Origin: Alphaproteobacteria bacterium
GTDB lineage: Bacteria; Pseudomonadota; Alphaproteobacteria; Rhizobiales; Xanthobacteraceae
Direction: 5' to 3'
Assembly (NCBI GenBank): GCA_005884765.1
Contig: VAZV01000191.1
Location: 1-42,242, forward strand
Length of the DNA: 42,242 bases
Part shown: piece after piece, positions 23,820 to 32,812 of the stretch
Position numbering within the stretch: the first letter of the stretch is position 1
How the letters are laid out: each line of letters begins with the position of its first letter
The notes under the pieces: generated by a model
The model's database searches: none
Seen by the model: only the letters and a program-made list of their open reading frames with translations
What the model was told of the DNA's origin: nothing
Program-made: the position numbers and the translations under genes

Positions 23820-24089
23820 CTACCTGCGGCGCCCTTCGTTCAAGCGACCGCCGGGCGAATTTTCGGATCCGCCCTTTGTCGTGCTTTTCGACATCCCGAC
23901 CGTGCCTTTGTCCGGTGCGCGGTTGGCGGGCGAGGATTCAGACGCACCCTTGGTGGCGCCGGGATTTGAGGAGTCTTGCTTCTGCTGGCCGGGCGCCGCA
24001 GTCGAGGCGCCGCCTTTCTCATCTGCTGCAAAGGCGAACGCGCTCGTCCCAACAAGAACTGCGGTTGCAACCGTGATTGCTCTCTTCAT
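23820..24089 (-). CDS. Small exported Ser/Gly/Pro-rich protein, stress-regulated candidate
   Basis: This is an 89-residue protein starting at 24089 (MKRAITVATAVLVG) with GGAGG upstream. The signal peptide is clear, with cleavage expected after A-F-A-A near residue 22. The mature part is low complexity: Gly, Ser, Pro, Lys and Asn dominate (GGASTAAPGQQKQDSSNPGA) and it looks unfolded. Small hydrophilic exported proteins of this kind are common in general stress regulons, and the upstream region carries a full EcfG promoter match (24120-24144). The function is unknown. Confidence 0.65.
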   Translation of the reverse strand: MKRAITVATAVLVGTSAFAFAADEKGGASTAAPGQQKQDSSNPGATKGASESSPANRAPDKGTVGMSKSTTKGGSENSPGGRLNEGRRR

Positions 24090-24119
24090 CTTGGCCTCCA
24101 TCATTGGTGGAAGCATGAT

Positions 24120-24144
24120 AACGGGACCGTCCCCTTAGCGTTCC
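24120..24144 (-). promoter_or_regulatory. Candidate EcfG promoter for the exported protein at 23820-24089
   Basis: On the minus strand, GGAAC (24144-24140), a 16-base spacer and CGTT (24123-24120) are a full consensus match. The -10 box ends about 30 bases before the ATG at 24089, a normal distance. Confidence 0.65.
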
Positions 24145-24291
24145 GAAGAACCGAAGAGGTGGAAAGCGATTGCGCCGGCTGCGGCGAAACGCGCGCTGTT
24201 GGCGGCCCCCTCTTGACATGAGACTTGCTGCAGAATGTGCTGCTCGTCCACGCAAACAAAAGTTCAAAAGAAACCGGGTTGGAGAGCATAA

Positions 24292-25362
24292 ATGGATCAG
24301 ATCGACGTGGCCGTCGTTGGCGCCGGTTGGTGCGGTGGTATTCGCGCCGAGGCCTGTGCCGCCAATCCGCTGGTGGCTGGCGTCCACATCGCCGAGAATC
24401 GTCCCGAGCGGTTGCGGGAGATTGCGGGCGCGATCGGCGCCAAATCGGCCACCGGCGATTATCATACCTTGTTGGAGAACAAGGAGATTTCCGTTGTTTT
24501 TGTCTGTGCGACGCCCGAGACGACGCACTTTCCGATGGCCAGGGATTTCCTCCGAGCCGGCAAGCACGTGTTTCTTGAGAAACCAATCGCGCTCGAACTC
24601 GAAGAGGCGGACGAACTTATTTCCGTCGCCCGCGCCAGCGGGCTCAAATTCACCATCGGCTATTCGCAGCGGTTCAACCCGAAATACGCTTACGTCAAAA
24701 AATGCATCAATGACGGGACCATCGGCAAGCCGGTCAGCGTTCTGGTGAGCCGGCACATTTCGCGCAGCCTGGGTAGGAAAATCAGCGGTCGTGTCAGGCT
24801 TTCGCCCGCTGTGATGGAATCGACTCACGATCTCGACTTCGTGCTCTGGTGCCTTGAGCCGGCAAAACCGGTGCGCGTTTATTCGCAAGTGAACTACGGC
24901 GCGATGCGCGAGTCGACAGGAGGCGACATCCCCGATCTTCAATGGATTACCGTGACCATGGACAGCGGGCTGAGTTTCGTCGTCGGCGGCGGCTGGAGCC
25001 TGCCGCCCGGCTATCCCAACTTCTCCTCGACATGGATCGAGATGATAGGAACCGAAGGCGCCTTAATGGTCGACGACACGCATCGCGACGTGATGTTGAA
25101 CACCGTGAAAAACGGCGCCGTGTTTCCGATGTCGACGATGCCCGGCGAGCAGGTCGGGCATATCTATGCCGGGCCGATGGCGTCCGAAACCGCGCATTTC
25201 GTCGAAGCGGTGGTTTTGGACCGGCCGGTGCTGGTGACGCCCGAACAGGCGCGTCGTGTGATGGAGCTTTATATCGCTGCCGATCTGTCGGCCGAACTCA
25301 ACGAGCCAGTGACACTTCCGCTTGAGAACAAACGGCCGGCCAGGCGCGCCGCCGGCGTATAG
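24292..25362 (+). CDS. Gfo/Idh/MocA family oxidoreductase
   Basis: This is a 356-residue NAD(P)-dependent sugar or cyclitol dehydrogenase. The N-terminal Rossmann fold covers about 1-125 with V-A-V-V-G-A-G-W-C-G at residues 6-15 and the conserved E-K-P-I-A near 99-103. The C-terminal alpha/beta domain (about 130-340) holds a likely catalytic histidine region in ESTHDLDFVLWC. GGAGAG is 5 bases before ATG 24292. The next gene on the same strand, 103 bases on, is an MFS organic anion transporter, so the pair may take up and oxidise a sugar acid or inositol-like compound. The exact substrate cannot be read. Confidence 0.9.
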   Translation: MDQIDVAVVGAGWCGGIRAEACAANPLVAGVHIAENRPERLREIAGAIGAKSATGDYHTLLENKEISVVFVCATPETTHFPMARDFLRAGKHVFLEKPIALELEEADELISVARASGLKFTIGYSQRFNPKYAYVKKCINDGTIGKPVSVLVSRHISRSLGRKISGRVRLSPAVMESTHDLDFVLWCLEPAKPVRVYSQVNYGAMRESTGGDIPDLQWITVTMDSGLSFVVGGGWSLPPGYPNFSSTWIEMIGTEGALMVDDTHRDVMLNTVKNGAVFPMSTMPGEQVGHIYAGPMASETAHFVEAVVLDRPVLVTPEQARRVMELYIAADLSAELNEPVTLPLENKRPARRAAGV

Positions 25363-25465
25363 GCTTTCTTGACGCAGAGTAATTCCCGCGACGAGCGCCC
25401 CGATACCGACCGCAATGACGACGGAGCCTAACCACCCGTCGGCCTAAAGATCAGATGGAGGTTTC

Positions 25466-26809
25466 ATGCCCGCGGACGTCACCGCAGCGAGTAGCCCGGC
25501 GGGCACGCTTGCCGGCGCGAAGCGCAGCCATGTCAGGTGGTACGTTCTACTGCTGATCAGCCTGATGTACATGATCACCTACATGGATCGCAGCAACATC
25601 TCCATTGCGGCGCCTGCGATTGCCAAGGAGTTCAGTTTCAGCAAGACGGAAATCGCGCTGTTCTTCAGCGCATTCGCCTGGGCTTATGCGGCGGGTCAGG
25701 TCCCGGGCGGCTGGCTCGCTGATTTTTTCGGACCGAAGCGGGTACTCCTGGCGATCGTCCCATTCTGGTCCTTGATGACGGCAGCAACCGCCTGGGGAGC
25801 AGGAGCTGTGTCGTTCTTCGCGATCCGCTTCGCCTTTGGCTTGGGCGAAGCCGGCGCCTTTCCAACGGCAAGCCGCGCGATGCAGCTTTGGTTTCCAAAA
25901 TCCGAGCGCGGCTTCGTCCAGGGTATGACCCATTGTTTCAGCCGCCTTGCGGTGGTGATCACGCCGCCGCTTGCCGTCATCATCATGAACGCATGGGGCT
26001 GGCGCTGGATCTTCTACATTTTCGCCCTGCTGGGCGTCGTCTGGTCGCTGGTGTTCTTTTTCTTCTACCGCAATCGCCCGGAGGATGAGGCGCGCGTCAA
26101 TGCCGAAGAACTCGCGCACATTCGCGGCACGTTGCAAAACGGAGGGACGAGCGCGCCAACGTTGCTCCGATCGGAAGTTCCGTGGCGAACGATCTTTACC
26201 TCGGCGAACATGTGGTTCATCGCGGCGGCCTACGGCTGCTTCTTCTACGGGTCTTATTTCTACGTCAGCTGGTTTCCAACCTACCTGCTGGAATTTCGCC
26301 ATCTCTCCTTGAACTCGGTCGGCTATCTGGCCTCGCTTCCGCTGATCTCGGCGATGATCGGCGATTTGGCCGGCGGCCTTCTCACCGACCAGGTGCTTCG
26401 CAAGACCGGTAATTTGCGATTGGCGCGCCGCGTTGTGGCGGCGCCGGGCCTGCTGCTGGCCGCGGTGCTGCTGATTCCGGCCGGCACCACCGACAGTGCA
26501 ATCGTCGCTATCTTCTGCCTGACCGCCTCCAACTTCTTTCTGGAACTGGTGCTCGGACCGGCCTGGGCGGTGCCGATGGACGTCGGCGGCACGTCAAGCG
26601 GGACCGTGACCGCCGTCATGAATATGGTCGGTGCCATCGGCGCCTCGATCTCTCCGCTGGTGTTCGGCCTACTGGTCGAGCGCGGCTCCTGGGTCGCCCC
26701 GTTCTACGTCACCGCCACGGTTCTCGCCTCCGGCTCGCTGATCTGGATTTTCCTGATTGATCCGGAAAAATCCGTGGTCGAGAGTGCGCGATTAGACCCC
26801 GCCCGCTGA
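25466..26809 (+). CDS. MFS transporter, anion:cation symporter (ACS) type
   Basis: This 447-residue inner-membrane protein has 12 helices. Motifs of the ACS family (hexuronate, glucarate, tartrate and phthalate transporters) are seen: M-Y-M-I-T-Y-M-D-R-S-N-I-S in helix 1, A-G-Q-V-P-G-G-W-L-A-D-F-F-G-P-K-R, FGLGEAGAFPTASRA in helix 4, and WRWIFYIFALLGVVW in helix 6. GGAGG lies before ATG 25466. It follows the Gfo/Idh/MocA dehydrogenase on the same strand and probably brings in that enzyme's substrate. Confidence 0.9.
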   Translation: MPADVTAASSPAGTLAGAKRSHVRWYVLLLISLMYMITYMDRSNISIAAPAIAKEFSFSKTEIALFFSAFAWAYAAGQVPGGWLADFFGPKRVLLAIVPFWSLMTAATAWGAGAVSFFAIRFAFGLGEAGAFPTASRAMQLWFPKSERGFVQGMTHCFSRLAVVITPPLAVIIMNAWGWRWIFYIFALLGVVWSLVFFFFYRNRPEDEARVNAEELAHIRGTLQNGGTSAPTLLRSEVPWRTIFTSANMWFIAAAYGCFFYGSYFYVSWFPTYLLEFRHLSLNSVGYLASLPLISAMIGDLAGGLLTDQVLRKTGNLRLARRVVAAPGLLLAAVLLIPAGTTDSAIVAIFCLTASNFFLELVLGPAWAVPMDVGGTSSGTVTAVMNMVGAIGASISPLVFGLLVERGSWVAPFYVTATVLASGSLIWIFLIDPEKSVVESARLDPAR

Positions 26810-26841
26810 GTTGCTCAACCCTGCGCGCCGTCCGCCCTCGC

Positions 26842-28713
26842 TTACGCTCCAGCCTTCACCAGCGCGAGCAGCTCCGCCCCATAATGTTCGAGCTTCTTGT
26901 CGCCGATCCCGGAGATATTGCGGAGCTGCGACAGCGTCGTCGGGCGCACGCTTGCGATGCCGTCGATGGTGGAGTCGTGCAGCACGACGTAGGCCGGCAC
27001 GCCGCGCTGGCGCGCGATCGCGGAGCGCCAGCCTCTGAGCGCGGCATGCAGAGCGGAATCGGCACCTCCACCCTGGCTCGCGGGTTGGGATGCGAGATCA
27101 CCGCGTCTTGATTTGGTCCTGATCGCGCGGTTGCGCGAACCTGGGGCCGACTCGCGGAGCCAGACCTCGGTCTCGCCTTTCAAGACGCCGCGCGCGCTCT
27201 CTGTCAGCTTCAATGCGCCAAAGGCGTCGCTGTCGGAGCGAAGATGCCCCATGGCCACCAACTGGCGCATGACAGCGCGCCACTGCTTCTCATTGAGCTC
27301 GCGGCCGATGCCAAATACGGACAGCTTGTCATGGCCGAATTGCCCGACGCGTTCGGTCATGCGACCGACCAGGACATCGATCAGGTGCATGGCGCCGAAA
27401 CGCTGTCCGGTGCGATAGGCGCACGACAACAGTTTTTGCGCGGCGACCTTGCCATCGCGCAAGCTCGGCGGTGACAGGCAGTTGTCGCAATTGCCGCAAC
27501 TGGCGCCGGCAACCGTTTCGCCGAAATAGCCGAGCAGGCGGCTGCGCCGGCAGCTCACGGTCTCGGCCAGGCCGACCAGGGCATCGAGCTTATCGATGGA
27601 CACCCGCTTGAACGTTTCCGAGCCTGCGGATTCATCGATCATGCGCCGCTGCTGCACGATATCGGACAGGCCATAGGCCATCCAGGCCGTGGACGGCTTG
27701 CTGTCGCGCCCGGCGCGCCCGGTTTCCTGATAATAGGCCTCGATGCTTTTCGGCAAATCGAGATGCGCCACAAAGCGCACATCGGGCTTGTCGATGCCCA
27801 TCCCGAACGCGATCGTGGCGACGATCACGACGCCGTCCTCGTTGAGGAAGCGATCCTGATGCTTCGCGCGCGTGGCAGCATCCAGCCCGGCGTGATAGGG
27901 CAACGCCTCGACGCCGGCTTTGGCCAGCGCGGCTGCGGTGTCTTCGACCTTGGCGCGCGACAGGCAGTAGACGATGCCGGCGTCGCCGCGGTGGCGCTCG
28001 GCGATGAAGGCCTTGAGCTGCGTTTGCGCGTTTTGCTTGTCGACGATCTCATATCTGATATTCGGGCGATCGAAGCTCGCCACAAAACTCGGCGCACCGG
28101 CGAGGCCGAGGCGATCGACGATCTCTTTTCGTGTCGCCTCGTCGGCCGTCGCGGTGAGCGCTATCCGCGGCACGTCGGGAAAGCGTTCCGCTATCAAGGA
28201 TAGCCCGATATATTCGGGGCGGAAGTCGTGGCCCCATTGCGAGACGCAATGCGCCTCGTCGATTGCAAACAGCGAGATGCTGGCTTGGTCGAGAAGTGCG
28301 AGGCAGCGCGGGGTCAGCAGCCGCTCGGGCGCGACATAGAGCAGGTCAAGATCGCTGGCGAGCAGGCGCCGCTCGACCTCCGAAGCCTCGTCAAAGGATA
28401 GCGTCGAATTCAAGACGGCCGCATTGACGCCCGCCTCAACCAGGCCCGCGACCTGATCCCGCATCAACGCGATCAGCGGCGAGACGACGATGCCGCAGCC
28501 CGCCCGCAACAGCGCCGGCAATTGATAGCACAGTGACTTGCCGCCGCCGGTCGGCATCAGCACCAGGCAATTGCCGCCGCCTGTGACATGCTCGACAATT
28601 TGTTGCTGCGCGCCCCGAAAGGCTGATAGCCCGAACACGGAATTGAGGACGGAAAGAGCGTCACGCTCGCCGGTCCCATCTACCAGGGTTGGGGCGATAG
28701 CGGAAACGGGCAT
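26842..28713 (-). CDS. recQ: ATP-dependent DNA helicase RecQ
   Basis: This is a 623-residue 3'-5' DNA helicase of recombination and fork repair. Helicase motifs are in order: PTGGGKS (Walker A, about 54-60), D-E-A-H in [36 protein letters not shown] and QETGRAGRD. The RecQ zinc domain carries cysteines in SCRRS and C-G-N-C-D-N-C, then the winged-helix RQC domain (about 400-510). The HRDC domain ends the protein (about 550-620). The length is normal. It converges with the MFS gene, leaving 32 bases between stops. No clear ribosome site is seen before the ATG. Confidence 0.97.
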   Translation of the reverse strand: MPVSAIAPTLVDGTGERDALSVLNSVFGLSAFRGAQQQIVEHVTGGGNCLVLMPTGGGKSLCYQLPALLRAGCGIVVSPLIALMRDQVAGLVEAGVNAAVLNSTLSFDEASEVERRLLASDLDLLYVAPERLLTPRCLALLDQASISLFAIDEAHCVSQWGHDFRPEYIGLSLIAERFPDVPRIALTATADEATRKEIVDRLGLAGAPSFVASFDRPNIRYEIVDKQNAQTQLKAFIAERHRGDAGIVYCLSRAKVEDTAAALAKAGVEALPYHAGLDAATRAKHQDRFLNEDGVVIVATIAFGMGIDKPDVRFVAHLDLPKSIEAYYQETGRAGRDSKPSTAWMAYGLSDIVQQRRMIDESAGSETFKRVSIDKLDALVGLAETVSCRRSRLLGYFGETVAGASCGNCDNCLSPPSLRDGKVAAQKLLSCAYRTGQRFGAMHLIDVLVGRMTERVGQFGHDKLSVFGIGRELNEKQWRAVMRQLVAMGHLRSDSDAFGALKLTESARGVLKGETEVWLRESAPGSRNRAIRTKSRRGDLASQPASQGGGADSALHAALRGWRSAIARQRGVPAYVVLHDSTIDGIASVRPTTLSQLRNISGIGDKKLEHYGAELLALVKAGA

Positions 28714-28929
28714 GGGGATTCGCTTTTCCGGGTGAGAGCTTGCGTGAGCCGCGCGCGCGGGCGATCTGAGCCGAAGTTTATCCTAGATTCGCAGCCGCGC
28801 CACCGCTGGCGGCCTGATTCCACGTTCGCTGAGGTGCCGCCCCGCTGCTCTAACGGTATGTTGCTAGACATCTGACGAGTAAGATAACGTCACGCCATGC
28901 CGGAAGCCGCCCTAACAAGGACGATCCCG

Positions 28930-29115
28930 ATGAGCGACGAGCCTTATAAATCCTGGCAGTGCCGGACCTGCGGCTACATCTATGACGAGGAAATGGGTGA
29001 CCCGGACGAAGGCCTCGCGCCCGGCACCCGATGGGCCGACATTCCAGATGATTGGATTTGTCCGGTATGCGGCACGGCCAAGAGCGAGTTCGACATGGTC
29101 GAGTTGCAGACGTAA
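28930..29115 (+). CDS. Rubredoxin
   Basis: This is a 61-residue rubredoxin, a one-iron electron carrier. The two iron-binding pairs are C-R-T-C-G-Y and [11 protein letters not shown], with [20 protein letters not shown] and I-P-D-D-W-I-C between, all standard. I choose ATG 28930 (MSDEPYKSW) because AAGGA lies 8 bases upstream; an in-frame ATG at 28897 would add 11 residues without a ribosome site. The electron partner is not in the window. It is transcribed away from recQ. Confidence 0.95.
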   Translation: MSDEPYKSWQCRTCGYIYDEEMGDPDEGLAPGTRWADIPDDWICPVCGTAKSEFDMVELQT

Positions 29116-29255
29116 CATCAGCCGCGCCGGCAGCTTGACTCCAAAACCCGGCATTCGCGTTCCGAAACCCCCATAAAATTGGCATAGCTCCGAAAGCGAG
29201 CTATGGGTAATCGTTCATGCCAGGTCGGGGCCATGAGCGAAGCGGTGGAGTGGAT

Positions 29256-30131
29256 ATGGCGAAAGCGGTGCTTGGTGTTATCGGAGGCTCCGGTGTTTAC
29301 GATCTGCCGGGGCTTGAGAACGTGCGCGAGGAGACGATCGCGAGCCCCTGGGGCGTACCTTCGGCGCCGGTACGACGCGGCACCATCTCAGGCCTGCCGA
29401 TCGTGTTTCTGCCGCGCCACGACAAGGGCCACCGGCTGTCCCCGTCCGACATCAACTACCGCGCCAATATCGACGTGCTCAAACGCGCCGGCGTCACCGA
29501 CCTGGTCTCGCTGTCGGCCTGCGGATCGTTCAGCGAGGGGTTGCCGCCCGGCACCTTTGTGCTGGTCGACCAGTTCGTCGACCGCACCTACAGGCGCGAG
29601 AGTTCGTTCTTCGGCAAGGGCTGCGTCGCCCATGTATCGATGGCGCATCCGGTATCGCCGCGGTTGCGCATCCATCTTGCTGCCGCCGCCGAAGCCGAGG
29701 GCATCGCGATCGCGCGTGGCGGTACCTATCTTTGCATGGAAGGCCCGCAATTTTCGAGCTATGCCGAAAGCATGACCTACAAGAACCTCGGCTATTCCGT
29801 GATCGGCATGACCAATATGCCGGAGGCCAAGCTCGCCCGGGAGGCGGAGATCTGCTACGCAACGGTTGCGATGGTGACCGATTTCGACTGCTGGCACCCC
29901 GAACATGACGCCGTCACCGTTCAGGACATCATCCGGGTCCTGGCGTCGAACGCCGATAAGGCAAAGGGCCTGGTGGCGCGGTTGGCCAAGGATTTCCCGA
30001 GGGAGCACGAGCCATGTCCGGTCGGCTCGGACCGCGCGCTTGATACGGCGTTGATCACCGCGCCCGAGGCGCGGGACCCGGAACTCCTGAAAAAGCTCGA
30101 CGCGGTGGCAGCAAGGATACTGCGCGGCTGA
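29256..30131 (+). CDS. mtnP: S-methyl-5'-thioadenosine phosphorylase
   Basis: This enzyme splits methylthioadenosine with phosphate into adenine and 5-methylthioribose 1-phosphate. The protein is 291 residues of the PNP/MTAP class. The motifs are V-I-G-G-S-G-V-Y near the start, FLPRHDKGH, the purine-site segment C-M-E-G-P-Q-F-S-S, IGMTNMPEAKLAREAEICYA, and DFDCWH. I start it at ATG 29256 (MAKAVLGVIGG) with GGTGGAG upstream; the frame extends 13 codons further without family likeness. It precedes mtnA by 23 bases and the two form the first steps of methionine salvage. Confidence 0.95.
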   Translation: MAKAVLGVIGGSGVYDLPGLENVREETIASPWGVPSAPVRRGTISGLPIVFLPRHDKGHRLSPSDINYRANIDVLKRAGVTDLVSLSACGSFSEGLPPGTFVLVDQFVDRTYRRESSFFGKGCVAHVSMAHPVSPRLRIHLAAAAEAEGIAIARGGTYLCMEGPQFSSYAESMTYKNLGYSVIGMTNMPEAKLAREAEICYATVAMVTDFDCWHPEHDAVTVQDIIRVLASNADKAKGLVARLAKDFPREHEPCPVGSDRALDTALITAPEARDPELLKKLDAVAARILRG

Positions 30132-30154
30132 GGTTTGGGCTAGAATAGTGCGTC

Positions 30155-31264
30155 ATGCGAGTCGACGGCAAACACTTCCGCAGCATTTGGCTCGAGCCCG
30201 ACGGCTGGACGGTCGGCGCGATCGACCAGCGCAAACTGCCGCATGAATTCGTCATCGCGCAGCTTGCGACCGTTGAGGCTGCGGCCGACGCGATCCGCAC
30301 GATGCTGGTGCGCGGGGCGCCGCTGATCGGCGCGACCGCCGCCTACGGAATGGCGCTGGCGATGCGGGCCCACGCCTCCGATGCCGCGATCGATCGCGCC
30401 TATAAATTGCTGATCGCGACGCGGCCGACGGCGATCAACCTGAAATGGGCGCTGGACGAGATGCGCGCGGTACTGCAAGCGCTGCCGCCTTCGGCGCGCG
30501 CGGCGGCAGCCTACGCCCGCGCCGCCGATATTTCCGAGCAGGATATCGACATCAACCAGGGCATCGCGAGATGCGGCGCTGCCCTGATCGAGGCGATCGC
30601 TGCAAGAAAGCAGCCGGGCGAACCGGTCAATGTGCTGACGCATTGCAACGCCGGTTGGCTTGCTACCGTCGATTGGGGTACGGCAACGGCGCCAATCTAT
30701 CTGGCGTACGATCGAGGCCACGCGATCCATGTCTGGGTCGATGAGACAAGGCCGCGCAATCAGGGCGCTTCGCTGACGGCTTGGGAACTTGGCCATCATG
30801 GCGTGGCGCATACGATTATTGCCGACAATACCGGCGGCCATTTGATGCAGCATGGCATGGTCGATCTCGCGATCGTCGGCACCGACCGGGTCGCCGCCAA
30901 TGGCGACGTCTGCAACAAGATCGGCACTTACCTGAAGGCGCTCGCCGCGCATGACAATAACGTGCCGTTCTATGTCGCGTTGCCGTCGCCGACCATCGAT
31001 TTCAGCGTCGCGGACGGGGTCAGTCAGATTCCGATCGAGCAGCGCGGCGCCGAAGAAGTCACCGACATGACCGGCCGCACGGCGGACGGAAGGATCGAGA
31101 CGGTGCGGATCGTGCCTGATGGTTCGCCGGTTGCAAATTATGGCTTCGATGTCACGCCGGCGCGGCTGGTGACGGGGTTGATTACCGAGCGGGGCGTGCT
31201 CAACGCTAATCGCGACGCACTATCAGCCGCGTTTCCCGAGCGGATCGCGGCGGCGGCCGAGTAG
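30155..31264 (+). CDS. mtnA: S-methyl-5-thioribose-1-phosphate isomerase
   Basis: This enzyme converts methylthioribose 1-phosphate, the MtnP product, to methylthioribulose 1-phosphate. The protein is 369 residues, related to eIF2B. The substrate loop V-R-G-A-P-L-I-G is near residue 50. The catalytic Cys164 (L-T-H-C-N-A-G) and Asp244 ([17 protein letters not shown]) have the same 80-residue spacing as in Bacillus MtnA (Cys160, Asp240). It follows mtnP and probably shares its transcript. Later salvage genes (mtnB, mtnC/D or an aldolase shunt) are not in the window. Confidence 0.95.
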   Translation: MRVDGKHFRSIWLEPDGWTVGAIDQRKLPHEFVIAQLATVEAAADAIRTMLVRGAPLIGATAAYGMALAMRAHASDAAIDRAYKLLIATRPTAINLKWALDEMRAVLQALPPSARAAAAYARAADISEQDIDINQGIARCGAALIEAIAARKQPGEPVNVLTHCNAGWLATVDWGTATAPIYLAYDRGHAIHVWVDETRPRNQGASLTAWELGHHGVAHTIIADNTGGHLMQHGMVDLAIVGTDRVAANGDVCNKIGTYLKALAAHDNNVPFYVALPSPTIDFSVADGVSQIPIEQRGAEEVTDMTGRTADGRIETVRIVPDGSPVANYGFDVTPARLVTGLITERGVLNANRDALSAAFPERIAAAAE

Positions 31265-31266
31265 TC

Positions 31267-31899
31267 CTAACGCAGCGGCAGTCCCGTTGCGGCTTCGAGC
31301 TCGGTGATGGCTTGCGCGGCACTCGCCACCTTGATCGTGGTCATGCCCATCTCGCGCGCCGGCTTCAGATTGACGCCGAGATCATCGAGATAGACGCAAG
31401 CGTTGGGATCGACGCCAAGCGCCTCGACCATCATCCGGTAGATGCGCGGATCGGGCTTGCGCAAGCCGATTTTGGCGGACTCGATGACGTGGTCGAACAG
31501 TGCCATCACCTCCGCGATATAGAGTGTGCGCCCGCCAGCGCTGCCGATCGCATTGGCGGGAAGGTTATTGGTGATGCAGCCGGTCCTGAATTTCGTTTTC
31601 ACCCGCTTGAGCGCCTCCACCATCTCCGGGCGCAAATCGCCGAACAGCAGCGGCAGGACATCCTTGCCCCTCACTTCCGCGCCCAGCGCCAGCGATTCGG
31701 CGGCGAATAATTGGTCGAACGCCTCGATGTCGACCTCGGCGCGTTCGAACTTCGCCCAGGCATTTTCGAGATGGTTGGCGGCGTTGGTACGGCGGATGAT
31801 ATCGACCGGCAATCCGCGCTCGGCTTCAAAGCGCGCAAACGCTTCGAACGGCGATGATGTCAGTACCCCGCCGAAATCCCAGATCACCGCCTCGATCAT
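31267..31899 (-). CDS. HAD-superfamily hydrolase (subfamily IA)
   Basis: This is a 210-residue HAD phosphatase-like protein. Motif I is V-I-W-D-F-G-G-V-L-T near residue 8 (nucleophile Asp; the second Asp of the usual D-x-D is Gly, as in the epoxide-hydrolase N-domain/ACAD10 group). Motif II is C-I-T-N-N-L near 113, motif III G-L-R-K-P-D-P-R-I-Y and motif IV VYLDDLGVNLKPA. I use the start at 31899 (MIEAVIWDF) with AGGGAA upstream. It converges with mtnA, with 2 bases between stops. The substrate is unknown; a link to thioribose phosphates is possible only by neighbourhood. Confidence 0.87.
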   Translation of the reverse strand: MIEAVIWDFGGVLTSSPFEAFARFEAERGLPVDIIRRTNAANHLENAWAKFERAEVDIEAFDQLFAAESLALGAEVRGKDVLPLLFGDLRPEMVEALKRVKTKFRTGCITNNLPANAIGSAGGRTLYIAEVMALFDHVIESAKIGLRKPDPRIYRMMVEALGVDPNACVYLDDLGVNLKPAREMGMTTIKVASAAQAITELEAATGLPLR

Positions 31900-32016
31900 C
31901 AATTCCCTGCCGTTTTGCGAACGCGCATTTTGCAGACGGCTAGCATGGCGGCTTGTCGTAAGCCAGTCCAAGCGGTGGCTTGGCGAGCGCCGCGCCAGCG
32001 GCTATCTGTTGCCGCG

Positions 32017-32775
32017 ATGAAGCGATTGTCCTGCATGGCCGCGGCGGCGGCGCTGTTTCTCGCAACCCCCGCCAACGCCATCGTCGGTGGTGCGGCGTCA
32101 TCGACCGAGGGGATCGGCGGCACCATCGTCACCATCGTCGGCTCGCGCGGCAATTTCTGTTCCGGCGCGCTGATCGCGCCCACGCTGGTGCTGACGGTGG
32201 CGCATTGCGTGCAGGGCGGCGCCGAATACAAGATCGTGGAATATGGCGCCGACCGGCAACCGCAATTGCGCGACGTAAAAAATGTCGCCATGCATCCACA
32301 ATTCAACATGCAAACGATGCTGGCGCACCGCGCAACGGCCGACGTCGCGCTGTTGCAGCTCAAATCTCCGGCCAAAGGAAAGATCGCCGTGCTTGGCGCG
32401 CCGCAGCTTCCCATTGTCCCGGGCGCCAAATTCACCATCGCGGGCATCGGCGTGACCGTGCGCGACGACGGCAAAAGCGGGGGTACCGTCCGTGCCGCGG
32501 TCCTCGTTGCCACCGGCAAACCCGGCAGCTTGCAAATTCGCCTGGTCGATGCCGCTGGCCAAGCCACGCGCGAGGGGCTTGGCGCATGCACCGGCGATTC
32601 CGGCGGGCCGGTGTTCGAGGACCAGCCATCCGGCCCCGTCATCGTCGGCGTCATGAGTTGGTCGACCGGGCCGAACGGCAGCGCCGGCTGCGGCGGTCTC
32701 ACCGGGGTCACGCCGCTCACGCTCTACCGCGATTGGATCCTGCAGACCGCACGGCAATGGGGATCGGCTCTGTAG
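32017..32775 (+). CDS. Secreted trypsin-like serine protease
   Basis: This is a 252-residue S1 peptidase with a signal peptide (about 1-21, ending in T-P-A-N-A) directly followed by I-V-G-G, the usual mature start of this family. The catalytic triad is His63 (T-V-A-H-C), Asp109 (T-A-D-V-A-L-L) and Ser195 (T-G-D-S-G-G-P). Four cysteines are placed for disulfides. I start it at ATG 32017 (MKRLSC); the frame extends 34 codons upstream but would hide the signal peptide. It acts outside the cytoplasm. Mature IVGG directly after the signal peptidase site means it may need no separate propeptide cut. Confidence 0.92.
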   Translation: MKRLSCMAAAAALFLATPANAIVGGAASSTEGIGGTIVTIVGSRGNFCSGALIAPTLVLTVAHCVQGGAEYKIVEYGADRQPQLRDVKNVAMHPQFNMQTMLAHRATADVALLQLKSPAKGKIAVLGAPQLPIVPGAKFTIAGIGVTVRDDGKSGGTVRAAVLVATGKPGSLQIRLVDAAGQATREGLGACTGDSGGPVFEDQPSGPVIVGVMSWSTGPNGSAGCGGLTGVTPLTLYRDWILQTARQWGSAL

Positions 32776-32812
32776 CGTTCGTCCGCGCTCGAGCGTTGGG
32801 GGGCACCTCGCG

